Assembly: GCA_036557705.1 (NCBI GenBank)
Contig: DATBHB010000037.1
Coordinates: 124,001-188,000, forward strand
Reading direction: 5' to 3'
DNA length: 64,000 nt
Source of the DNA: VAZQ01 sp036557705
GTDB taxonomy: Bacteria > Pseudomonadota > Alphaproteobacteria > Rhizobiales > Xanthobacteraceae
How positions within the stretch are numbered: the stretch's first letter is position 1; each line of letters begins with the position of its first letter. The notes under the pieces were generated by a model. The model saw only the letters and a program-made list of their open reading frames with translations. It searched no databases and had not been told where the DNA came from. A program made the position numbers and the translations under genes. Below are positions 24,916 to 32,556 of the stretch, piece after piece.

Positions 24916-25461
24916 TCACCCGCCCGCGCTAAAGCGCGGGCGGTCTTGCAAACTCAATTCCCGTGCAAGCCCCTGGACATCGTGGTCGGTCTCGGCGTCT
25001 GCCAGCCGCAGCCGCTCGATGGTTTGAAATGCTCGGATCACGCTCGAATGGTTGCGGTCGCCAAACGCTTGCGCCAGCGCACGGAAGCTTTTGCCGGTTA
25101 GCCGCCGCGCAAGATAAATCGCGATTTGGCGCGCGCGCGAGACTGCACGAGACCGCGAGCGCTCCGCGAGATCGGCCGCGGTCAAGCCGTAGTAGCGGTA
25201 AATGACCGTCTTGATTGCAGAAATTTGCACTTGCGGTCTGGGCCGCAATTCCGGTTTGCAGGCCCCGGCGGCGAGCACCCGTTCAATCGCCTCGATCCGC
25301 GCAACAAGGCTCGGGGTCTCATCGGTTGGCCCGCCGCAGCGGCAGCCCGGCGCCGGCACCCCCGCATTGGGGCCGCGCACTCCGGGCGAGGCGGCCGACA
25401 CGTTCATCCGCGCCAGCCGCTGCGCGCGCTCAACGAGCATTCTTTCGAGATAACCGGCCAT
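24916..25461 (-). CDS. DnaA domain IV-like DNA-binding protein without ATPase domain
   Basis: A 181-residue protein whose second half (about 80-170) matches the DnaA-box-binding domain of the replication initiator. VIYRYYGLTAADL is followed by SRARQIAIYLARRLTG, FRALAQAFGDRNHSSVIRA and FQTIERL, the last two corresponding to the DnaA signature helix-turn-helix (GRDHTTVLHA-like). There is no AAA+ domain; the N-terminal half is Pro/Gly/Arg-rich with a short helix containing LVARIEAIERVL. It could bind DnaA boxes as a repressor or competitor of DnaA, or serve a mobile element. It starts MAGYLERMLVERAQR; no strong ribosome site is seen. Cytosolic. Confidence 0.78.
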   Translation of the reverse strand: MAGYLERMLVERAQRLARMNVSAASPGVRGPNAGVPAPGCRCGGPTDETPSLVARIEAIERVLAAGACKPELRPRPQVQISAIKTVIYRYYGLTAADLAERSRSRAVSRARQIAIYLARRLTGKSFRALAQAFGDRNHSSVIRAFQTIERLRLADAETDHDVQGLARELSLQDRPRFSAGG

Positions 25462-25530
25462 CGATGAGAGCGTTGAGAATATAGACCTAGGAATATAGAC
25501 AGCAATCGGCCCGCGCGCAAGTGTTTTTTC

Positions 25531-26967
25531 CTATCCCCGCCCCGCCGCCTCAGGCCCGACGAAGGCGATGCGCAGCATATTGGTCGCGCCCGGCCTGCCA
25601 AGCGGTACGCCGGCAACGCAAATGACGCGCTCCCCGGCCTTGGCGAAGCCATCCTTGCAGGCGAGCCGGCAGGCGCGTTCAACCATGTCGTCCTGATCGC
25701 GGGCATCCTCGGCAACGATCGAATGCACGCCCCAGGCCAGCGAGAGCCGCCGCGCGGTCGAAAGATTGGGTGAGATTGCGACCACGGGCGGCGCCGGCCG
25801 TTCCCGCGCCACGCGCAGCGCGGTGGCTCCCGACGAGGTCCAGCAGATGATCGATGAGAGTTCGAGCGTTTCGGCGATCTGCTGCGCCGCCGCCGCAATC
25901 GCGTCGGCGCCCGTGGCCTCCGGCTCGGTGCGCTGCGCGTGCATGATGGTCGTATGCAGGGAGTCTTTTTCGACCTCCTCGGCGATGCGGTTCATGGTCG
26001 CCACCGCCTCAACCGGATATTGGCCCGACGCGGACTCGGCTGAGAGCATCACGGCATCGGCGCCCTCGAAAATCGCAGTCGCCACATCGGAGACTTCGGC
26101 GCGTGTCGGCACCGGGCTTGCGATCATCGATTCGAGCATCTGGGTTGCAACCACGACCGGCTTGCCGGCGCGGCGCGACCGCCGCGTCATCTGCTTCTGG
26201 ATTCCGGGGACCTGTTCGAGCGGCATTTCAACGCCGAGGTCGCCGCGCGCCACCATCAGGGCGTCAGCGATGTCAAGAATTTCGTCGAGCCGCGTCACCG
26301 CCTGCGGCTTTTCGATCTTGGCCATCACCATGGCGCGACCGCGGGTGATCTTCTTCGCCTCGGCGATGTCGTCGGGCCGCTGAATGAAGGAGAGCGCCAC
26401 ACAATCGATGCCGGCATCGAGCCCCGCTTCGAGATCCGATCTATCCTTGGCGGCGAGCGCGGTGAAACCGAGCGTGCTGTCAGGGAGGCTCACGCCCTTG
26501 CGATCGGAGAGTTTGCCGCCGACTTCGACTCGCGTGACGATGCGATCGTTTCCGGCCTCGGTCGCGACCAGCCTGATCTTGCCGTCGTCGAGAAGGAGGT
26601 GGTGTCCGGCCTCGACGGCGGCGAAAATTTCGGGATGCGGCAGATGCACGCGCTCGGCGTTGCCCGGAGCCGCTTCGGCGTCGAGCGTGAAGCTGTCACC
26701 CTTCACCAGCATCACCGAACCCGCCTCGAAGGTTCCAATCCGTAGTTTCGGGCCTTGGAGGTCGAGGAGAATCCCGATCGGCCGGCCGTATTCGAATTCG
26801 ATCGCGCGAATGAGCGCCACGAGTTCGCGCATGCGCTCGTGCGAGGTGTGGCTCATATTGATGCGGAACACGTCGGCGCCGGCGCGGAACAGATCCGCGA
26901 TGACGGTCCGCTCGCCGGACGACGGACCCAGCGTCGCCACGATCTTGGTCCGGCGCAGCCGTCGCAT
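25531..26967 (-). CDS. pyk: Pyruvate kinase
   Basis: A 478-residue pyruvate kinase, converting phosphoenolpyruvate and ADP to pyruvate and ATP in glycolysis. Present are TKIVATLGPSSG at the N-terminus, FRINMSHTSHE, the active-site signature MVMAKIEKPQAV with its catalytic lysine, VARGDLGVEMP, ATQMLESMI and the effector-site C-domain (CWTSSGATALRVARERP). Length is standard. The ATG shares one base with the stop of the upstream DUF1036 gene (TGATG), implying translational coupling; the longer frame upstream overlaps that gene and is rejected. This DUF1036-pyk pairing is common in Bradyrhizobium relatives. Confidence 0.95.
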   Translation of the reverse strand: MRRLRRTKIVATLGPSSGERTVIADLFRAGADVFRINMSHTSHERMRELVALIRAIEFEYGRPIGILLDLQGPKLRIGTFEAGSVMLVKGDSFTLDAEAAPGNAERVHLPHPEIFAAVEAGHHLLLDDGKIRLVATEAGNDRIVTRVEVGGKLSDRKGVSLPDSTLGFTALAAKDRSDLEAGLDAGIDCVALSFIQRPDDIAEAKKITRGRAMVMAKIEKPQAVTRLDEILDIADALMVARGDLGVEMPLEQVPGIQKQMTRRSRRAGKPVVVATQMLESMIASPVPTRAEVSDVATAIFEGADAVMLSAESASGQYPVEAVATMNRIAEEVEKDSLHTTIMHAQRTEPEATGADAIAAAAQQIAETLELSSIICWTSSGATALRVARERPAPPVVAISPNLSTARRLSLAWGVHSIVAEDARDQDDMVERACRLACKDGFAKAGERVICVAGVPLGRPGATNMLRIAFVGPEAAGRG

Positions 26968-27515
26968 CAGTTCTTTGTTCGCGGCGGTGTCGATGGAGCC
27001 GGAGCCGCCTTGGCAGGAGCACCTGGCGACTGCAGGGAAGGGATACGCGATTGCAACGGCTGCTGCGGCGTGGACTCCGCCGACTCGGTCAGCTGCACCG
27101 TCCATGACGGCTGTTCGGCCGTATCCACTTCGAAGAACCCGGTGCGGTCATAGCCCCGCGCCAGGCAGTCCTCGGTGCCGCGAATCGTGAATTCCTTGTC
27201 GCGCGTGCACATGAACGCTTGTCCGGACCATTCTCCACCGCGGTCATAGTCAACGGCGTAGACATAGTAGTAGCGGGCCACCAATGCACCCCGCAGCACT
27301 GTCTCACAGCTGCGCGAGGAGAGGTTCCACCAGCCCTCCGTGGTCCAGCCGTCGTTCTCCTTATAGCCGATCGCGATGCCGACGCGGCTCGAAGTGTTGT
27401 TGCAGAGCCGGAAATCCGCCGCTGCCGGCTGCGGCACGGCGGCGAAAGCCCCGGCCAGAACGACAGAGCCGACGACGGCGCCGGTGCCTGCCCACCGAGT
27501 CCGGCTGGGATTCAT
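26967..27515 (-). CDS. DUF1036 family exported protein
   Basis: A 182-residue exported protein: signal up to AVPQPAAADF, then a DUF1036 domain (about 34-130) with DFRLCNNTSSRVGIAIGY, GWWNLSSRSCETVLRG and YYYVYAVDYDRGGEW. The conserved Trp/Tyr/Cys pattern suggests a disulfide-stabilised beta fold. A Pro/Ala-rich tail follows. The gene overlaps the pyruvate kinase start by one base, so expression is coupled, though no functional link is known. Confidence 0.88.
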   Translation of the reverse strand: MNPSRTRWAGTGAVVGSVVLAGAFAAVPQPAAADFRLCNNTSSRVGIAIGYKENDGWTTEGWWNLSSRSCETVLRGALVARYYYVYAVDYDRGGEWSGQAFMCTRDKEFTIRGTEDCLARGYDRTGFFEVDTAEQPSWTVQLTESAESTPQQPLQSRIPSLQSPGAPAKAAPAPSTPPRTKN

Positions 27516-27757
27516 CCTTCCCTTACCGCGGCAGAAGACATCGCGCGAACTCCTCGTCGACGAGAATAGCCCGAAAATCGTTGATATTCGTGCGGGTTAG
27601 CCCCGGATTTCAGAGTGGCGAAGAATTCGGCGAATTGTTGTCGGCAAGAAAAGCGGCCGGATCGAGGCCCACCCGAGCCGATCACCGGCGCTCTGCGGCT
27701 CGCTATGGAACAAGCCCGTCCCCTCTACTATGTTCGATTTGACGCGGAGAACATCTC

Positions 27758-28054
27758 ATGGACGACAAGACTCGCACCGAGCTCGAAGCTGCGGCCTTCC
27801 GCCGGCTCCTCGATCATCTGCGCACGCGCACCGACGTGCAGAATATCGACCTGATGAACTTGGCCGGGTTCTGCCGCAACTGCCTTTCCAACTGGATGAA
27901 GGAAGCGGCGGACGCGAGGGGCGTGCCGATGACCAAGGATGAAAGCCGCGAAGCGGTCTACGGCATGCGGTTCGAAGAGTGGAAAGCCAAATACCAAAAA
28001 GAAGCATCGGCGGAACAGAAGGCCGCGTTTGAAAAGGCCATGCCGAAGCATTGA
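27758..28054 (+). CDS. DUF1244 family protein
   Basis: A 98-residue cytosolic protein of the conserved alphaproteobacterial/gammaproteobacterial DUF1244 family. The diagnostic segment is MNLAGFCRNCLSNWMKEAAD, with a CxxC pair, followed by YGMRFEEWKAKYQ. Mostly helical. The CxxC suggests metal binding or redox sensitivity, but the role is unknown. It is convergent with the oligopeptidase gene, separated by nine bases. Confidence 0.88.
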   Translation: MDDKTRTELEAAAFRRLLDHLRTRTDVQNIDLMNLAGFCRNCLSNWMKEAADARGVPMTKDESREAVYGMRFEEWKAKYQKEASAEQKAAFEKAMPKH

Positions 28055-28063
28055 CGGCGCCGC

Positions 28064-29917
28064 TTACTCCAACTCCTCCAATTCACCGATCATCCGTTCG
28101 ATGACGCCGAGGCCGCTTTGCCAGAATTGCGGGTCGCGGGCGTCAAGTCCGAACGGCGCCAGCAATTCGGAATGGTGCTTGGTGCCGCCGGCAGCCAGCA
28201 TCTCCAGATAGCGCTCGGCAAAGCCTTCGGCCGCGCGTTCGTAGACCGCGTAGAGCGAATTCACCAGGCAGTCGCCGAACGCGTAGGCATAAACGTAAAA
28301 CGGCGAATGCACGAAATGCGGGATATAGGCCCAGAAGGTCTCGTAGCCATCCTTGAGCGCAATCGCCGGCCCGAGGCTTTCATGCTGCAGGTCGAGCCAG
28401 ATCGCGTTGATGCGCTCGGCTGTCAACTCGCCGTTGCGGCGCTCGGTGTGGATGTTGCGCTCGAACGTGTAGAAGGCGATCTGGCGCACCACCGTGTTGA
28501 TCATGTCTTCGACCTTGGCGGCGAGCATGGCCTTTCGCTCGCGCCGCTCGGCGCCGGCGAGAAGCTTTCGGAAGGTGAGCATCTCGCCGAACACGCTCGC
28601 GGTCTCGGCCAGCGTGAGCGGGGTTGGAGCCATCAGCGGCCCGTTGGGCGCCGCGAGCACCTGATGGACGCCATGCCCCAATTCGTGCGCGAGCGTCATC
28701 ACGTCGCGCGGCTTGCCCTGATAATTGAGCAGAACATATGGGTGGACCGAAGGCACAGTGGGATGCGCGAAGGCGCCCGGCGTCTTGCCGGGCCGCACCG
28801 GCGCGTCGATCCAGCTGTTGTCGAAGAATTTCTGTGCAATGGTCGCCATCGTCGGCGAGAATGCCCCATAGGCCGCAAGCACCGTGGCTTGCGCATCGCG
28901 CCAGGCGATCTTCCGCGTATGCACCTGCGGCAGCGGCGCATTGCGGTCCCAATGCGAGAGGCGCTTCTTGCCGAGCCATCTGGCCTTGAGGGCATAATAA
29001 CGGTGCGAGAGCCGCGGGTAGGCGGCGCGCACGGCCGCGACCAGCGCATCGACGACTTCCGGCTCGAGACGGTTGGCGAGGTGGCGAGAGGCCGCCACAT
29101 CGGAGAAGCCGCGCCAACGGTCGGAAATCTCCTTATCCTTGGTGAGTGTGTTGGTGATCAACGTAAACAGACGAATGTTCTGCTTGAATGTGCGAGCGAG
29201 CGCGGTCGCGGCGCTCTTGCGCGTCGCCTCGTTGCGGTCCTGCAACAGCGCAAGCGTCGGCTCGATCGCCAGCAATTTCTTGCCGATCTTGAAGCGAAGC
29301 TGGGCGACCGTCACGTCGAACAGCCGGTTCCAGGCCGAATAGGTGGTCACCGACTTTTCGTGAAACAGCTCTTCGATCCGATCTTCGAGTTGATAAGGCT
29401 TGTCCTTTCGGATGTCTTCGAACCAAGGCCGATAATGACCGAGCGCCGGATCCGCCATTGCGGCTTCAAGCCTGGTGTCGTCGAGCCGGTTGAGTTCGAG
29501 CTGGAAAAACAGGAGGTGCGTCGACGCGGCGGTGATTCGTTCCTGCACATCGCCGAAGAATTTGGCGCGCGCGGGATCGAGCGTATCGCCGGCATGAATG
29601 AGGGCCGCATAGGAGATGAGCCGGCCAAGAAGGTCGTCGAGCTGCTCGTAGCGGACCACCGCTTGCGCAAGTTTTTTGCCCGCATCGGGCGCCTCGGCGA
29701 GAGCGGCCAGCCGTCCTTTGAAATCCTCCTCGAACGCCTTGCAGTATTCATCGGCGCGGCGGAGGTCGCGTTTTACATTCGGGTCGTCGAGGCCGGAATA
29801 GAGATCGTCGAGATTCCATTCCGGGAGCGAGCCGAGCCCCGCACGCGAATGCGGCTTCACGGCGTGGCCGGCGACAGTTCTTTTCGATGAGCGCATTACG
29901 TCACCCGCTTCGGTCAT
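28064..29917 (-). CDS. pepF: M3-family oligoendopeptidase F
   Basis: A 617-residue zinc peptidase that degrades oligopeptides in the cytosol. The zinc motif HELGH is at 411-415, and the third ligand lies in LAETASVFGE about 25 residues on. The N-terminal part (WNLDDLYSGLDDP) is the typical PepF start. RQIAFYTFERNIH and SPFYVYAYAFGDCLVNSLY are also family blocks. Length matches alphaproteobacterial PepF. A second ATG seven codons in is possible. No signal peptide. Confidence 0.92.
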   Translation of the reverse strand: MTEAGDVMRSSKRTVAGHAVKPHSRAGLGSLPEWNLDDLYSGLDDPNVKRDLRRADEYCKAFEEDFKGRLAALAEAPDAGKKLAQAVVRYEQLDDLLGRLISYAALIHAGDTLDPARAKFFGDVQERITAASTHLLFFQLELNRLDDTRLEAAMADPALGHYRPWFEDIRKDKPYQLEDRIEELFHEKSVTTYSAWNRLFDVTVAQLRFKIGKKLLAIEPTLALLQDRNEATRKSAATALARTFKQNIRLFTLITNTLTKDKEISDRWRGFSDVAASRHLANRLEPEVVDALVAAVRAAYPRLSHRYYALKARWLGKKRLSHWDRNAPLPQVHTRKIAWRDAQATVLAAYGAFSPTMATIAQKFFDNSWIDAPVRPGKTPGAFAHPTVPSVHPYVLLNYQGKPRDVMTLAHELGHGVHQVLAAPNGPLMAPTPLTLAETASVFGEMLTFRKLLAGAERRERKAMLAAKVEDMINTVVRQIAFYTFERNIHTERRNGELTAERINAIWLDLQHESLGPAIALKDGYETFWAYIPHFVHSPFYVYAYAFGDCLVNSLYAVYERAAEGFAERYLEMLAAGGTKHHSELLAPFGLDARDPQFWQSGLGVIERMIGELEELE

Positions 29918-29997
29918 TGCCCATTGCGATTCGCCTGCCAGGGCTCGACATCCCGGCTCCTTCCTTTCTATGCTGCGTAGCTCATGATCGCCACTAG

Positions 29998-30060
29998 TGT
30001 CCCGATTCCGAAGTTCGCTTCATTGTGCGGCACCCTCGTTTGCGAATTTCGGAATCGAAG
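29998..30060. repeat. Palindromic element GATTCCGAA / TTCGGAATC
   Basis: CGATTCCGAAGTTCGC and GCGAATTTCGGAATCG form a hairpin enclosing CATTGTGCGGCACC. It sits immediately left of a second palindrome. Confidence 0.55.
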
Positions 30061-30073
30061 GACAACTTATTGG

Positions 30074-30152
30074 TCTAGTGTGGCTTTGGTTCAGAAGTCC
30101 GCATGTTGGACTCGCCGCAAGAATGATGCGGACTTCTGAACCGCCACACTAG
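30074..30152. repeat. Long palindrome CTAGTGTGGC / GCCACACTAG
   Basis: Arms CTAGTGTGGC..GGTTCAGAAGTCCGCAT and ATGCGGACTTCTGAACC..GCCACACTAG are complementary over about 27 bases around a 23-base centre. It lies 15 bases upstream of the solute-binding-protein start and could fold in its mRNA leader. Confidence 0.7.
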
Positions 30153-30167
30153 CTGTGAGGGAACATC

Positions 30168-31154
30168 ATGACGATTCCGCGCCGTCGGTTTCTGAGCCTG
30201 GCGGCGGGCGCCGCCGCGCTTTCCATCATGCTTGCCCCGAATGGGCAAGACGCCCGGGCGCAAACCGCGGGCACGATCAAGATCGTGGCTCCGCTTCCAC
30301 CCGGCAGCGCCCTTGATATTCTTTCTCGGCTGTTAGCCGATGAGATCAGCCGCGCGCAAGGACAGGCGATGCTGATCGAGAACCGGCCAGGCGCCGCCGG
30401 CGTGATCGGAACCGAAGTAGTTGCGCGCGCCTCGCCCGACGGCAATACCCTTCTAATCAACGGCAACCCGTTTATCATCAATCCGATTGTCCAAAAACTG
30501 AACTACGATCCGTTGACCAGCTTCGAGCCGATTTGCAACCTGGTCAGATCGCCCACCCTCATCGTGGTAAACGACGCGTCCCCCTATCGCACCCTCGCCG
30601 ATCTGCTGGACGCAGCGCGCGCCAAGCCCGGACAGTTGACCATGGCGAGTATTGGCCCGGCCAGCGCCACCCAGATCGGCTTCGAGCTGCTCAAGCGCGC
30701 GGCCAAGGTCGATATGACTTTCGTGCCGTTCCCGGGCATCCCGCCGGCGATCAATGCACTGCTGGGCGAGCATGTCACATCGGTGTTTGCGGTTTACAGC
30801 GGGGACATGGCTGGGCAGCTTAAGGCGGGCAAACTGCGTGCACTCGCCACCGCTTCAGCTGCCAGGGTCGAAGCGCTGCCCGACGTGCCGACGGTCGCGG
30901 AACTCGGCTACAAGGACTACGAGGTGGACTTCTGGGGCGGAATGTTTGCTCCCGCCAAAACCCCGGGCTCAACGGTCGCACGACTCGCCAGCTGGTTTAC
31001 CGCGGCTTTGCAGGCCCCCGAGATTCGGGAAAAGCTGCTCGTTCAGGGGTTCTATCCAGCCGCATTGTGCGGCGCAGACTTTCGCGCAATGCTGCGAAAG
31101 CAGTATGACGACTACGAGCGGATCATTCGTGTGGCGAACATCAAAGGCCGTTGA
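30168..31154 (+). CDS. Bug-family (TctC-like) periplasmic solute-binding protein, orphan
   Basis: A 328-residue Bug/TctC protein, the extracytoplasmic receptor of tripartite tricarboxylate transporters. It has a Tat signal (IPRRRFLSLAAGAAAL) ending near ARAQ, then IKIVAPLPPGSALDILSRLL, ENRPGAAGVIGTEVVA, ASPDGNTLL, NDASPYRTLADLL and LPDVPTVAELGYKDYE, the standard Bug blocks. No TctA or TctB membrane gene is nearby, as is usual for Bug proteins. Ligand, probably a small carboxylate, unknown. GTGAGGG lies nine bases before the ATG. Confidence 0.9.
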   Translation: MTIPRRRFLSLAAGAAALSIMLAPNGQDARAQTAGTIKIVAPLPPGSALDILSRLLADEISRAQGQAMLIENRPGAAGVIGTEVVARASPDGNTLLINGNPFIINPIVQKLNYDPLTSFEPICNLVRSPTLIVVNDASPYRTLADLLDAARAKPGQLTMASIGPASATQIGFELLKRAAKVDMTFVPFPGIPPAINALLGEHVTSVFAVYSGDMAGQLKAGKLRALATASAARVEALPDVPTVAELGYKDYEVDFWGGMFAPAKTPGSTVARLASWFTAALQAPEIREKLLVQGFYPAALCGADFRAMLRKQYDDYERIIRVANIKGR

Positions 31155-31176
31155 CCACGCTGTATCGGCGGTCCGC

Positions 31177-32556
31177 TCACGCCGCGTGCGTTTTCTCTGC
31201 GGATGAAGGCGCTGGCGGCGCCTTCGTGCAAAAGCGCAGGCTTTTCGCCCCCAACGTGATCAAATCGCCATCCGCCAACCTGGTCGTGTCGATTTCCTGC
31301 CCATTGACCAGCGTGCCGTTGGCGCTTGACTGATCGGAAATGACGTAGGTCCGCTCTGCGACCCGTTGCACGACGGCGTGAAAGCGGCCCACCGTCGGCG
31401 CCTGGAGCATAATTTCGTTGTCAGCCGCGCGGCCGATGCGAACGAGCGGCCTATCCAATGCATAGCACGTGCCGTCGTCGACATCCTCGAGTGTCGCCTG
31501 GATGCTCACCGGCGGGCGCGCCACGCGAATCGCCGTCCTCGTCTTGCGCCGGCGCACAGCGACCAGGCCGCCCGCCGCGAAGGCGATCGCGATTCCGGCA
31601 GCCGCAACCATGCCGGTGGGGTGGTTCTCCACGGCATAGCTTGCGGTCTCGGTCATCGATGCGGCGGGAACCGACGCCTTGGAATTCAATTCCAGTCGGT
31701 TCTTGCCGTAACGGAGGGCGACTGTGAGCTCCGGCAGCCTGTCCCAGAAAAACCGGCGCGAACCGGCCAGCGGAAACTCAACCTCCGCACCGCTGTCCAT
31801 CAAGGCAAATGGATCCGCCATGAATGTGTTGATGTTGCTCTCGTCCACGATCTGGCCGCCGCTTGCCCCCGCCAGCTGCGCGATCGCCCCGCGGTCGGCG
31901 GAGCGAGCGCTTGACGCCAGCACGAAATTGACCGCCGTGCCGGTGGCGCGCGCGAGCTCCGACACCTCTTCAAGCGCAATCGGGCTGTCGTTATGACCGT
32001 CGGTGAACACGTAGATGGCGCGGCGTTCTGCAGAGATCTTCTCGATCGTGCGGATCGAGGCGATGAGCGCGCCGGAAAGATTGGCCGCCTCGTCGAGAGC
32101 GGGGACGTTCGCAAACAGTTTCAGGAAATCCTCCGGCTCCTCGGAGGCGGGCACAAGGAGGCCGGCTTCGAGCCCATAGGCTGCGAAGGCGACCTGGTCA
32201 TGGGCGCCCTTGCGCGCGGCGAGGAGCAGCATCGCCGTTTTGAGTCGATCGATCTGTTCTGCGCGATCGATGCCGGTGACGTCGAGCAGCGCAATGACTG
32301 CAGTCGCCTGGCCGGCTGCCGGATAGGGCGTCACTGTCGGGACGCCGAGCGGCCGCCCATTAATGGTCGCGGTGACCTCATCGAGCGGTGCCGGCGGCGG
32401 CTTGACGAAGCGCCAGCGCACGGCGGCATTCACTTCGGTGACCGCCAACTCGACCCTGATCCCGTCCTGCTCCTTCACGATGCTGTTCGGCTCGGCCGCG
32501 GCAATCGTGCACGACAGCACAGCGGCGGCCAAGCCGAATAAGGCGCGACAGATCAT
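31177..32556 (-). CDS. Exported VWA-like domain, single transmembrane helix and cytosolic FHA domain
   Basis: A 459-residue membrane protein. In order: a signal peptide (ALFGLAAAVLSCTIAAAE), a VWA-like domain (about 80-255; AVIALLDVTG, YVFTDGHNDSP), a transmembrane helix (MVAAAGIAIAFAAGGLVAV, about 318-336) with a basic stop-transfer RRRK, and a C-terminal FHA domain (about 365-445) with VRIGRAADNEI, GRFHAVV and SSANGTLV, which should bind phosphothreonine. The VWA metal site (DxSxS) is degenerate (DVTGI). Topology places VWA in the periplasm and FHA in the cytosol, so it can link kinase signalling to the envelope. Its ATG overlaps the stop of the preceding gene by four bases (ATGA). Last gene of the minus-strand arm of the locus. 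Confidence 0.8.
   Translation of the reverse strand: MICRALFGLAAAVLSCTIAAAEPNSIVKEQDGIRVELAVTEVNAAVRWRFVKPPPAPLDEVTATINGRPLGVPTVTPYPAAGQATAVIALLDVTGIDRAEQIDRLKTAMLLLAARKGAHDQVAFAAYGLEAGLLVPASEEPEDFLKLFANVPALDEAANLSGALIASIRTIEKISAERRAIYVFTDGHNDSPIALEEVSELARATGTAVNFVLASSARSADRGAIAQLAGASGGQIVDESNINTFMADPFALMDSGAEVEFPLAGSRRFFWDRLPELTVALRYGKNRLELNSKASVPAASMTETASYAVENHPTGMVAAAGIAIAFAAGGLVAVRRRKTRTAIRVARPPVSIQATLEDVDDGTCYALDRPLVRIGRAADNEIMLQAPTVGRFHAVVQRVAERTYVISDQSSANGTLVNGQEIDTTRLADGDLITLGAKSLRFCTKAPPAPSSAEKTHAA

Noticed and set aside
28118..29890. 590-codon plus-strand frame opposite pepF
   Set aside because: Antisense shadow; composition typical of codon-position mirror frames, no motifs.
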